Positions 41,301 through 51,526 of a stretch of 64,000 bases of DNA are shown here, one piece after another. Position numbers and translations under genes: made by a program. Positions within the stretch are counted from its first letter, which is position 1. The number at the start of each line of letters is the position of its first letter. The DNA is from Lysobacterales bacterium. GTDB lineage: Bacteria; Pseudomonadota; Gammaproteobacteria; Xanthomonadales; Ahniellaceae. The notes under the pieces are model-generated. The model was not told where the DNA came from, ran no database searches, and saw only the letters and a program-made list of their open reading frames with translations. The stretch covers positions 310,001 through 374,000 of the forward strand of contig JADJCM010000002.1 of assembly GCA_016703225.1 (NCBI GenBank), read 5' to 3'.

Positions 41301-42468
41301 TCGGAACGGCCCCCAGGTGACCCATGGCCCAGAGTCTCGACAGCGGGTACTGCTCGTTCAGTGCGCGCAGATCGGGCGACACTTCGATGCGCCTGATGGC
41401 GGTGTGCCCCTGACTGTTGCGCTCTACTGCAAAAAGCCGGACTTCCTGATCGTCGAGGTCGAGTCCGTCCAATACGGCTGGGTTGTGCGCCGTGAACAGG
41501 AGTTGTCGCTCAGGATTTCCTGCGCGTAGCCACTCGGGCAGCCTTGCGATCAGCCGCGTTACCAAACGCGGGTTCAGTGACGAGTCGAGGTTGTCTATCG
41601 CAAAGATGGAGGGCGATGCCGACGACAGGCAGAGGACAGCGGCGAACAGGATGTACAGCGCACCCTCGCTCGCATCGTAGGCGGTCAGCGTGTTTCGCGA
41701 CATCGCCATGAAGCGATCGGTGAACTTCAACACATGCTTGGAGCGCGGGACTGCCGGTGAAAGCAGTGCGCCGGCAGATTCAGTTGCGCTCACGTCGCTG
41801 ACCCAGTCAACCAGATCGAGCACGTTGTCCAGTTGATCCGGGTCGAGGGCTTGCCTCAGTGCGTGGAAGCCCTCGGCAAGACCGCCGCCGACGAGGCCGA
41901 CCGGTGCTCGCATCTGCGAATCGGGCACCGTTCCGCGCAAGGCAGGGGTATTGGGCGTGTAGATCGCGTAACCCTGCAGCGCCTTCAATAGCAGTGATGC
42001 CGGATCATCCGCTTGCAGGCCTACCAGCTTCAGTGCTGAGAGCCCTGCGGTTGGATCGAGGTTGTCGCTGCGGCTGCGAACCCCACGACTGGCGAACTCG
42101 AGGCTTCCGCATGCGAAATGCTCCGTCTTGAACGTCCAGGCCGGTTCCGGTCTCTCGAGTGGATTCAGCAATGCAACGCGAAAACTGAGGTCCGATTCGC
42201 CGCGTGCTTCGAGAGTGATGTGCGGTGGAATCTTCGTGGCGGAAAACGATGTCTTGAAGAGGCGAGGTAGTGCCGCGCGCACGCCGCGGCGAATGATCGC
42301 CTCGTCATCTACACGCCCCGAGGCTGCTGCACCGAGCACGCCAATGGCTTCAAGGACATTGCTCTTGCCGACGCCATTGGCGCCGATGAAGCAGTTCACG
42401 CGTCCCAAGGCGATCGTTTGATCGACGATGGACTTGAACCCCTTGATCTGTATTTCGTGAAGCTTCAT
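41293..42468 (-). CDS. AAA_15/AAA_21 (RecF/OLD-like) ATPase
   Basis: A 391-residue SMC-like ATPase. Walker A G-A-N-G-V-G-K-S (29-36), after the typical opening M-K-L-H-E-I-Q-I-K-G-F-K-S; Walker B-like F-A-I-D-N-L-D-S-S-L-N-P; H-N-P-A-V-L-D-G after it. ATG 42468 has AAGGGGA upstream; the frame is open further to 42960 but that part crosses the thiC leader. Together with the overlapping TOPRIM-like gene it makes a probable two-gene defence unit. It is divergent from thiC. Confidence 0.82.
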   Translation of the reverse strand: MKLHEIQIKGFKSIVDQTIALGRVNCFIGANGVGKSNVLEAIGVLGAAASGRVDDEAIIRRGVRAALPRLFKTSFSATKIPPHITLEARGESDLSFRVALLNPLERPEPAWTFKTEHFACGSLEFASRGVRSRSDNLDPTAGLSALKLVGLQADDPASLLLKALQGYAIYTPNTPALRGTVPDSQMRAPVGLVGGGLAEGFHALRQALDPDQLDNVLDLVDWVSDVSATESAGALLSPAVPRSKHVLKFTDRFMAMSRNTLTAYDASEGALYILFAAVLCLSSASPSIFAIDNLDSSLNPRLVTRLIARLPEWLRAGNPERQLLFTAHNPAVLDGLDLDDQEVRLFAVERNSQGHTAIRRIEVSPDLRALNEQYPLSRLWAMGHLGAVPNV

Positions 42469-42592
42469 GCAGGTCCCCTTCAACGCGTGGCGCTGCTCGT
42501 CCGAGCCCACTCGCAAGATTACCCCAGTCATGCATCGCGGCGCTGAGTACGAATGCTGCAAGCGCACCGGGCGGCGCCATCCATGGTTCAAT

Positions 42593-42675
42593 ACGCCCCT
42601 GCGGGGGTGCCGTGCGATGGCCGGCTGAGAGAGACCCTTTGAACCTGATCCGATTCGCATCGGCGTAGGGAAGCT
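42593..42675 (+). promoter_or_regulatory. TPP riboswitch (THI element)
   Basis: The conserved THI-box parts are all present in order: GGGGGTGCC (42603-42611), CTGAGAGAGACCC, TTTGAACCTGATCC, then GCATCGGCGTAGGGAAGC. It lies ~55 bp upstream of thiC. TPP binding is known to repress such genes, here probably by hiding the start region, since no T-tract terminator follows. Confidence 0.95.
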
Positions 42676-42730
42676 TCGATCAGGACTCGCGTCCGGCGTC
42701 GGCACTCCGCATCCATTCCGAGGAGTTGCC

Positions 42731-44613
<1,883 letters not shown>

Positions 44614-44677
44614 CCCGAGAGGTTACCGATACTCGCAGACAACACGAGACCGTGTTGAAGAGCACGGGTTCAGACGA

Positions 44678-45610
44678 TCAGCAGAAGCTCAGGTCGTGAG
44701 TGCTCCTGGTGTCGACGGGTGATCCGACATAGTCAATTCTCGACGAGCCGCTCTGTTTGTCGAGGATAAAGACGAGAAGCCGGCACGTGAGGGCCCTCAT
44801 CTCGAGCAATATCTTGGTCGGGTCGCTTCCGGAGAAAGTGCTTGGGTCGAGAACAGAAAAACCCAGTGGCTCGCCCATAGAGATTGCCTCGTGAACGGCC
44901 GAATTCCTCAGTATCGATACAGCCGAGCTTTTTCCTTTTCCGGCACTAGATTTTGCCCATGTCGGCGTGTCAATTTTCGATCGACCGCACATCCACTTTA
45001 TCCGCTCGGCGTGAGCTATGTGGAGGTCTTGGCCATCGCTCATCATCGAAAAAGAAGTGTCCAGCGCCATGTACAAGTAGGAGAATGTTTCAAACGGCAG
45101 ATTCCCTGGATTCTGCGCAAGAAATAGCGCATGTATCGCAGCTTCGTACCGTTTCGCATTGATTGCCGGGTTGTTCCCGTTATGGCATTGGTCATAGAAA
45201 TTCAATGCGTATCCCAAACCGCGCACGATGTTCTTCTCGTCCGCAAAGAAGTCGACCAAAAGACGAGGCTTTACGGGAGTGGCATCCAGAAACCCTGCTT
45301 CGGTCGTGGTTAATCGCATGCCGACTAGGAAGGACAGGCACCAGACAACAAAGCGTAGCTTTTCTTCGTCGGCCGACCCATGGATGGACAGCATATGGGT
45401 CTTGGACAAACCGAACACTCTCCCAGGCGGGGAATTCGCCGTGGAACTCGAAAAGAGACTGCCGTAGTACCAGTCCATTCTGACGGCGCCGCTGCGCTGA
45501 ATCTTGTCCACAACGGAATCGAAGTTGTCGAGTGGCTCAATTGATAAGCCATGCCCGGAAACGCGAAGGCGCAACGGGCAGAATCCAAAAGTGAGGGCGT
45601 TAGTCTCCAT
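44678..45610 (-). CDS. Unknown protein with HEPN-like RNxxxH motif
   Basis: A 310-residue soluble protein of clearly lower GC than the flanking genes. I do not recognise the family overall. Near residues 233-240 it has I-L-R-N-S-A-V-H, an R-x4-H arrangement like the active site of HEPN ribonucleases (R-N-x-x-x-H), embedded in a helical C-terminal half. It is last in a three-gene operon behind the 168-aa unknown (11-bp gap) and the NO VEIN-like ATPase gene. If HEPN is right, it is the likely toxic effector of a defence system; the motif alone is weak evidence. Confidence 0.55.
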   Translation of the reverse strand: METNALTFGFCPLRLRVSGHGLSIEPLDNFDSVVDKIQRSGAVRMDWYYGSLFSSSTANSPPGRVFGLSKTHMLSIHGSADEEKLRFVVWCLSFLVGMRLTTTEAGFLDATPVKPRLLVDFFADEKNIVRGLGYALNFYDQCHNGNNPAINAKRYEAAIHALFLAQNPGNLPFETFSYLYMALDTSFSMMSDGQDLHIAHAERIKWMCGRSKIDTPTWAKSSAGKGKSSAVSILRNSAVHEAISMGEPLGFSVLDPSTFSGSDPTKILLEMRALTCRLLVFILDKQSGSSRIDYVGSPVDTRSTHDLSFC

Positions 45611-45621
45611 GTTGATGTGAA

Positions 45622-46128
45622 CTATGCCTCCCTGATCTCACTGTAGGCAGATGCAAAGAAGAGGTCGTCAATTTCGTCGGGGAGCTCGAACAGGATTGCC
45701 GCTTTGTATTTTATTTTTGGATTAAATAGCTCTGTCCGGTAGAAATTCGCGAGGCCATTTCGCTTCGCGAAGTTTGAACTGGAGGAACAGCAAAGGTGGT
45801 AGTCGTAAACTGCCTTGAATGTAAATCCATCGCCGTCCTTTATCAAAATGTACTTGTGGAATACGTTCTCTGGGGCGTCCTCGACGGGTTCCTTGCTGAG
45901 GACCACCAAGTCCATGCTCAGCAGCCACAAGCTGTCTGAAATCATTACTTTGGTGATCTCGTCTTGGTTGTCGATTGGCGCCGGATCAATTTTGGTCAAT
46001 CCTAAGGGTCTGATTCGGAACTTCACTTTGCGGATTTCGTCCGCGTCATAGTCGTCTTTATTCGAATAATCGGAATTGTCGATCAGTAGCCAAGCTTGCT
46101 CTTTGATTGCGGTTTGCACTGGGATCAT
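45622..46128 (-). CDS. Unknown protein in the thiC cassette (168 aa)
   Basis: A 168-residue protein, beginning M-I-P-V-Q-T-A-I-K-E-Q-A-W and rich in Asp/Lys (N-S-D-Y-S-N-K-D-D-Y-D-A-D), with Y-D-Y-H-L-C-C-S-S-S-S-N in the middle and an acidic C-terminus. No signal peptide or membrane segment. Its ATG overlaps the stop of the upstream DUF3883 coding part by 4 bp (ATGA), so it is translationally coupled. AT-richer than the chromosome around it. Function unknown. Confidence 0.65.
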   Translation of the reverse strand: MIPVQTAIKEQAWLLIDNSDYSNKDDYDADEIRKVKFRIRPLGLTKIDPAPIDNQDEITKVMISDSLWLLSMDLVVLSKEPVEDAPENVFHKYILIKDGDGFTFKAVYDYHLCCSSSSNFAKRNGLANFYRTELFNPKIKYKAAILFELPDEIDDLFFASAYSEIREA

Positions 46129-48198
46129 GGGGTAGGGCGCTCCTGGTCGACGAATGCATCATAGTTTTCCGCAAACCAGCTCCACTGCTCGCAGCGCTTC
46201 TCCAGTTTCAGCCGCCGTATTGGGTCGCTGATCAGGCAGATCTCGAAAGGTTCCGCGTTGACGACGATCGCCAGTACATACCCTTCGGCTTCCTGATAGG
46301 CGGTGGCATGCTCATTGTTGGTCAGTCGGAATGGTTCGCCCATTCGCTTCACCGACTTCACTTCGACGTGAATCTGGCTGCCATCGTCGCTCGCGACGAG
46401 TAGGTCGTATCCAAGATTTGCCTGAGACACGTCTCGGACGAAAAGCACACCGGGCTGTACCGTGAACCAGGCGGCCGCATTCTTCTCCGCGCTCCGCCAA
46501 TATTGAATGGCTGGCACAGGCTTCCGCGCGGACTCTTGGAGGATTGTGGGGCCTTCTGCGCCATCCTTGTCGGATGTTGCACTTCGATTGTTGGGAGCAC
46601 GCACCACCGCCTCCGTTGCTTTCGGCTTGCCAACGAACGCAACCAGCGGTTCTCCGCCCATCTTCTTCAGCAGGTAACGGATGTCGTCCAGCTCGTTGGC
46701 CACCCGCATCAATTTCACGAACTCTGCCGCCAGTTCTTCTCCGTCATAGTTGGCGGGGCAAATGTTCTTTTTTGGTGCCAGGAAGAATCGGAAGGCTGGC
46801 CAGCCATTGCATGGTTTCGGCTGTCAGGTCGAAACGCATCTGCTTTGCGGCCTTCGCCCAAAGTTGCACGCACGCGATGGGTGAGGGTGTGTTAGCCGTT
46901 GTACATTGCAGAGCTTCTTGCAACGTCAAAGTTCTTGCGTCCATCCACTTCAATGCATCAGGGAGATTGGGTTGGTCGGCTAGCAGCAGCGCGGGAATCG
47001 AGCTATAGAAACCGTTGCACAGAGTCTCATAGTCAGCGTAGTTGAGCCAAGTCGGTGCCAGTCGAATGTCAATTGAAGTTGCCTTGGCAACGCGGCCCGA
47101 TAGCGGCAATCCCCTCACTTCGAGACGTTCGATCAGTGCGTTTCTGAATTTCGGCATCACTCGTCCGCTGGCCGCGATGGCTGGCTTCAGAATCGAAAAT
47201 ATGCCGCGATGTGCATTGTCGGCGACAGCTTCTTCCAGCATGTCCCAGAGAATGTCGATGCAAGCGCGTAGTGATGCCTCGGACGTAGCGTCGAGATCGA
47301 CTGCCTTACGCGAAGGGTCAGTCGAGAAATCCCCGTTCATTTTCAGGTATGCACCGGAGAACTCCTGCGTCGGAAGAAACGCGTGGATCACGGCGTGTTC
47401 TTGCGGAACGGGGACGATGCTCTCTCCTTCGAGCAGCAGCGCGACGCATTCGCAGCCGTCGTTGCGGCGAACCAGCCAGTTGGTGGAGACACCGCCTTCG
47501 ACGATGCGCTCCAAAGTGTTAGAGCCGCGGGTCTGAGAGACATCGCGTTGGATGGCTCGACAGTAGGTGCCGAGCTGGATGTCGATTTGCCGGACGCTGT
47601 TCAGGAAGATCAGAACGTCGGGCGAGAGGTCTTCGACTTCCTGAGTCAGTGCACGTAGATCGAGTCCCGCCATCACGAACACCGTGCCGCCAGAGGGTAC
47701 GTACCGCTGCTCCAGCGCCCTATGCTGCGCTCGCATTCCCTGATCCAGTAGATGCGGAATGCGTATCAATGGCACATCGCCCCACAGGGACAGGGCCGAG
47801 CGAGTTTGATCTTTCGAATACTGGAAGGAGTGTTCACCGGACAGCACCACGACTTCTTTGGCTAGGCCGGCGATTGACTTGAAGCCGATGCCGCGGTAGC
47901 CGATGCTCCCAGCGCCTCGTTGTTTGCTTGAGGCGCCACTTCGACACAGCGCCTCGACATCGCTGGCGGTGAAGGAGCGGCCGTCGTTGGACACGATTAA
48001 CTGATCGCCTTCACCGAAGATGCATACATTGGTCGCGCCAGCATCGTCTGCGTTTTGGAGAAGTTCGATCAATGCGCGGGTGCGGTAGCTCTCGGCGATG
48101 TAGAGCTCGACCTTGGCCAAGTCCGCGAAAAGAGACGGCGCGCTACTCGCCTCAGCGAGAAATGCATCGCGAATAGTTTGGATTGGGTTCACTGCCAA
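46125..48198 (-). pseudogene. Bacterial NO VEIN-like protein: GHKL ATPase + DUF3883 (NOV_C), frameshifted at A6
   Basis: N-terminal part (to the TGA near 46744): Hsp90/sacsin-type ATPase with N box E-L-L-Q-N-A-D-D-A-G (45-54), S-N-D-G-R-S-F (70-76), and G-S-I-G-Y-R-G-I-G-F-K-S (97-108). C-terminal part (from about 46718 down, other frame): DUF3883/NOV_C nuclease-like domain with G-Y-D-L-L-V-A-S and H-V-E-V-K-S. Between them the run AAAAAA (46768-46773) shifts the frame; removing one A joins the parts into a continuous ~690 residues with L-P-G-T-K-K-N-I-C-P-A-N-Y across the joint. Start TTG 48198 has AGGA upstream; GTG 48192 is the alternative. May be an indel, a sequencing error or less likely +1 frameshifting. 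Confidence 0.8.
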
Positions 48199-48332
48199 GC
48201 TGAAATTCCTATTCGTTCGATGCGCTATCACCACACAACGGAATGCTGAGTGCAACGATGCGGAATGCGCAACACCCCGCAGGGTAATACAAAGATCGCA
48301 CGGCGGCAGTGTGCGTCTTGTACGCAACGGCA

Positions 48333-48585
<253 letters not shown>

Positions 48586-48590
48586 GGGGG

Positions 48591-49022
48591 TCAGATCACG
48601 ACCACATGATCGGCGGTCGCGCCGACAACTGCGTTGAGCGGGATCTTGCCGTCGAAGGTCACGAAGCGTCCGCCCTTGCTGACGTCGAGCGCCAACAGGT
48701 AGAGATCGGTCAGTTGGCGCGGACCGTGAATGCGGGGCGCATGGGCAATGCCGGGGTCGAGCAAGCTGATGTCATCTGCCCAGAAGCGATGGTGCTTCGC
48801 CGAACAGGCCTGCGCCAGCATCCCGATGCCCCGCGCCGGAGCGATCGGGTTCGGGTAGCCGGGTTGCGCCCAGATGCGCAGACATCCGTTCTGGGTCAGC
48901 GGGCATGAACTCCAGCCGCCATCGATGTGGGTCTCCAGCCAGTTGTGTGCCGCCTCGTGATGCTGATGATTGGCATCGAGCAGCGCGATCAATACATTCA
49001 CGTCGAATAGCGCGCGCTTCAT
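48591..49022 (-). CDS. VapC-family PIN-domain toxin (module 1)
   Basis: A 143-residue PIN nuclease. D7 in F-D-V-N-V-L-I-A-L-L-D, then C-P-L-T-Q-N-G-C-L-R-I, L-T-D-L-Y-L-L-A-L-A-type L-T-D-L-Y-L-L-A-L-D, and F-V-T-F-D-G fit the VapC acidic tetrad. The ATG overlaps the antitoxin stop by 4 bp. Such toxins cut tRNA or rRNA until neutralised. It begins right after the thiC-copy boundary. Confidence 0.87.
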   Translation of the reverse strand: MKRALFDVNVLIALLDANHQHHEAAHNWLETHIDGGWSSCPLTQNGCLRIWAQPGYPNPIAPARGIGMLAQACSAKHHRFWADDISLLDPGIAHAPRIHGPRQLTDLYLLALDVSKGGRFVTFDGKIPLNAVVGATADHVVVI

Positions 49023-49261
49023 TCGCCGAGTTCGTCTCGCAGCCGGTTGATCAGTTCATTGGTGACCACCGCGCCGCCGCGTTTCGGGATCGGCTCGAAG
49101 CCGAACTTGGCGGATGCTCGCTTGCGCGCGGCTTGTCCGCGCATCTGCAGCCCGGCGCGGGCCAGTTCCGAAATCACCTCGCCCGCCGTCCGCTTCTGGC
49201 GGCGAGCCAGATCCTTGGAAGCCAGCAAGACGTCTTCATCCAGGTCGAGTGTGGTGCGCAT
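49019..49261 (-). CDS. VapB-like ribbon-helix-helix antitoxin (module 1)
   Basis: An 80-residue protein starting M-R-T-T-L-D-L-D-E-D-V-L, a typical RHH beta-strand and helix, with a basic middle (R-K-R-A-S-A-K) and a C-terminal tail that would wrap the toxin. It precedes and overlaps the PIN toxin. Expected to bind its own promoter; the 49262-49499 gap upstream (238 bp) holds no gene I can support and separates it from the divergent module 2. Confidence 0.82.
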   Translation of the reverse strand: MRTTLDLDEDVLLASKDLARRQKRTAGEVISELARAGLQMRGQAARKRASAKFGFEPIPKRGGAVVTNELINRLRDELGE

Positions 49262-49499
49262 GCATCAGGTGCTGTTGCGTCAATTTGGTCGCCGCAACGT
49301 CGCGGGCATCACGATGGGCTTCGGTCCGGAGGTGGTTGCTCTATGCGCAAGGTGCAGGCCCGCCGACTGCACAAGCGACCGCGGGTGCGGGCTCGAGGTC
49401 GTGGGTGCACGACCAGCGCGCAGCCATCTGCGCGCAGCCATCTTGATGGCAGAGCGTTGCGGGCGTAGTCTTGCCGGCGATTCGCAGGAGTATGCCGCC

Positions 49500-49748
49500 A
49501 TGACCGAGCCGCAATTGTCTGTCCGCAGCGCGCGCGCGCGCGATGTTGCGCACCGTCTTGCGCGTCGCGAGCAGCGCACTGTGGCCGAAGTGGTCGAGCG
49601 CGCACTGGAAGCCTATGAAGCCGCGCAGACCGGGCGTGAGCCCGCGGCCAAGTTCTATGCGCGCGTGAGCCGATCGTTTGGAGTCGATCTCGATCTCGAC
49701 GCAGTCATCCGTGGCCACCGCAAGGTCCATGCGGGGCCGGAACTGTGA
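49500..49748 (+). CDS. VapB-like antitoxin (module 2)
   Basis: An 82-residue protein, M-T-E-P-Q-L-S-V-R-S-A-R-A-R-D-V-A-H-R-L, with E-R-A-L-E-A-Y-E and a C-terminal D-L-D-L-D-A-V region. The pattern is that of the Rv0623-like VapB family (PSK_trans_fac). ATG 49500 follows a CAGGAG 11 bp upstream; the frame is open much further upstream but over noncoding sequence. Overlaps the next toxin by 4 bp (GTGA). Confidence 0.78.
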   Translation: MTEPQLSVRSARARDVAHRLARREQRTVAEVVERALEAYEAAQTGREPAAKFYARVSRSFGVDLDLDAVIRGHRKVHAGPEL

Positions 49749-50158
49749 TTTTCGTCGACACCAATGTGGTGTCGGAGACTTTGCGAATCGCGCCGGATAC
49801 ACGCGTGCTTGCATGGTTGGAGAAGCACGATGCTGTCTTGGTGCTTTGTTCGGTAGTCATCGGTGAACTTGCGTTCGGAATCGAGAAGGTCCGCCCTGAC
49901 CAGCGCGCGAAGCGATTGTCCTCGGGGCTGGAGGCGTGGCGCCAACGATTTGCCGGCCGTGTTTTCGGGTTCACCGAGGAGGCGGCGCTGGCGTACGGGA
50001 CGATCATGGGCAAGGCGGCGCGGCGCGGTCACGCGATGTCGGCACAGGATGGGATGATCGCCGCGATTGTCCTCGTTCACGACGGCGCGCTGGCGACGCG
50101 CAACACCGACGACTTCCAAGGCGCCGGGATCGATCTGGTGAATCCTTGGGTCGCTTGA
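49745..50158 (+). CDS. FitB/VapC-type PIN toxin (module 2)
   Basis: A 137-residue PIN ribonuclease starting M-I-F-V-D-T-N-V-V-S-E, with V-I-G-E-L-A-F-G-I-E, S-A-Q-D-G-M-I-A-A and A-T-R-N-T-D-D-F: the full acidic set of the FitB-like VapC group. GTG start shared with the antitoxin stop. Paired with the upstream antitoxin. Confidence 0.88.
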   Translation: MIFVDTNVVSETLRIAPDTRVLAWLEKHDAVLVLCSVVIGELAFGIEKVRPDQRAKRLSSGLEAWRQRFAGRVFGFTEEAALAYGTIMGKAARRGHAMSAQDGMIAAIVLVHDGALATRNTDDFQGAGIDLVNPWVA

Positions 50159-50195
50159 TTTGATCGAATCGTTCGATTTGGCCAAATTGCGCGAG

Positions 50196-50447
50196 ATGCA
50201 GACCTTTACCGCCAACGAAGCAAAGACCCGATTCGGTGAGTTTCTGGATCGCGCGCAGCGTGAGCCGGTGCGGGTCATGCGGCACGACCGGGTCGTTGGG
50301 GTCATGGTCAGCGCGCAGGACTACGAGGCCATGCGTGCCTTCTATGCCAATCGGTTGCAGCAGACGCTGGGGGAATCGGCTGCAGCGGCGGCCCGGGCGG
50401 GACTGACGCGCGCGGAGCTGGATCGTCTGCTGGCCGATGAGAGCTGA
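50196..50447 (+). CDS. Phd/YefM-family antitoxin (module 3)
   Basis: An 83-residue antitoxin: T-A-N-E-A-K-T-R-F-G-E-F-L-D-R-A, V-R-V-M-R-H-D-R-V-V-G-V-M-V-S and A-Q-D-Y-E-A-M are the Phd/YefM fold hallmarks. ATG 50196 is preferred because the conserved domain starts there; a TTG at 50160 is also in frame. Ends 11 bp inside the next toxin gene. Confidence 0.83.
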   Translation: MQTFTANEAKTRFGEFLDRAQREPVRVMRHDRVVGVMVSAQDYEAMRAFYANRLQQTLGESAAAAARAGLTRAELDRLLADES

Positions 50448-50877
50448 GCGGGACCTGCAGTTGCGTCGGGTCGTGCTGGATACCAACGTCTGGATCAGCG
50501 CCGCGCTCACCACGGGCGGTCCAACGTCACCACTGGCGCGGCGCGTTCTGGAAATCGGACGCCCCGTGTTTACGCGGCCGACCTTCACCGAGCTCGAAAC
50601 GCGCATCTGGCGCCCGAAGTTCGATCGTTACCTGAGCATGGAACTGCGCGGACGCATTCTGCACGACCTGGAAGCCGTGGCCGACTGGGTCGAAATCCCG
50701 CAGGAACTGGCGGCGCGGCAGTGGCCGCGAGATGCGGATGACGACGCCTTCGTTCGCGCGGCGTTGGCGGCAGGAGCCCCGATGCTTGTCACCGGCGATG
50801 CCGACCTGCTCGACATGAGTCCGGTCGAAGGACTTCGCATCGTGACGCCGGCACAAGCACTGCGCGAGTGGTCATGA
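50437..50877 (+). CDS. PIN_3-domain toxin (module 3)
   Basis: A 146-residue PIN nuclease, L-R-R-V-V-L-D-T-N-V-W-I-S-A-A, with E-L-E-T-R-I-W-R-P-K-F, D-A-D-D-D-A-F-V-R-A-A and V-T-G-D-A-D-L-L. It belongs to the 'putative toxin component, PIN family' group often paired with Phd-like antitoxins, as here. 11-bp overlap with its antitoxin. Confidence 0.86.
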   Translation: MRAERDLQLRRVVLDTNVWISAALTTGGPTSPLARRVLEIGRPVFTRPTFTELETRIWRPKFDRYLSMELRGRILHDLEAVADWVEIPQELAARQWPRDADDDAFVRAALAAGAPMLVTGDADLLDMSPVEGLRIVTPAQALREWS

Positions 50878-50935
50878 GCCGCGCCCAAACCAGCGTGCGA
50901 GATGGCGCACGGTCGGACGGCTGGGCGACGCCCGC

Positions 50936-51526
50936 TCACTCCGCCTGAAATCGCGGCAGTTGTTCGACGATCCATTGCAGGCGTTGCAGCGGATCGTCGA
51001 GTTCCAGCGCGAGCTGCTTCTCGGGGGCTTCGAGCGCGAGGCGTTCGAGCATGCGCCAGCTGATCCAGTCGGCGTCGTCGAAGCAGGCTTTGGTGGCGGC
51101 GGAGAGCTGCGAGTCGCCGTGCTCGGCGAGGCGTTCCAGGATGGTGGCGAGAACCGCGTACTGCGCTGGTACCGGGAGTGGCGGCGCGTCCGCGCACCAT
51201 TCGACTTGCGCGATGCGCAGTGCATTCGCGGCGCTGTGCTCGGCGCGGATACGGAAGCGGCGGCGGCCTTCGACGCGGATGCCGAGCAGTCCGTCGGGCA
51301 GGGTGCTGAAGTCGATGATGCGGGCCTCGCAGCCGATTTCGTGCAGGCTGCCGCCGACGCCGGCTTCGCTGCCTTCGCGCAGCAGCACGATGCCGAAGCC
51401 GGTGTCGTGGCGGGTGCAGTCGCGCACCAGATCAAGGTAACGCGTTTCGAAGATGCGCAGGTCGAGCCAGCCGCCGGGCAGCAGCACCGAGTTGAGCGGA
51501 AACAGTGGCAGCGATTCCCCGCTCAT
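50936..51526 (-). CDS. LON substrate-binding domain protein
   Basis: A 196-residue stand-alone LON N-terminal domain: L-P-L-F-P-L-N-S-V-L-L-P-G-G, L-R-I-F-E-T-R-Y-L-D-L-V, G-F-G-I-V-L-L-R-E-G, and a helical C-terminus. It lacks the AAA and Ser-Lys protease parts of Lon. Stand-alone forms are common near Lysobacterales core genes; role unknown. Translationally coupled to mpl (4-bp overlap). Confidence 0.88.
   Translation of the reverse strand: MSGESLPLFPLNSVLLPGGWLDLRIFETRYLDLVRDCTRHDTGFGIVLLREGSEAGVGGSLHEIGCEARIIDFSTLPDGLLGIRVEGRRRFRIRAEHSAANALRIAQVEWCADAPPLPVPAQYAVLATILERLAEHGDSQLSAATKACFDDADWISWRMLERLALEAPEKQLALELDDPLQRLQWIVEQLPRFQAE

Noticed and set aside
44641..44656. Terminator after thiC
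   Set aside because: Only a 6-bp stem (AACACG/CGTGTT) with no T-tract.
46744..46790. Programmed -1 frameshift at A-AAA-AAG
   Set aside because: The register is wrong: codons read AAA-AAA-G in the first frame and the continuation is in the +1 frame, so a canonical -1 slip cannot produce the fusion.
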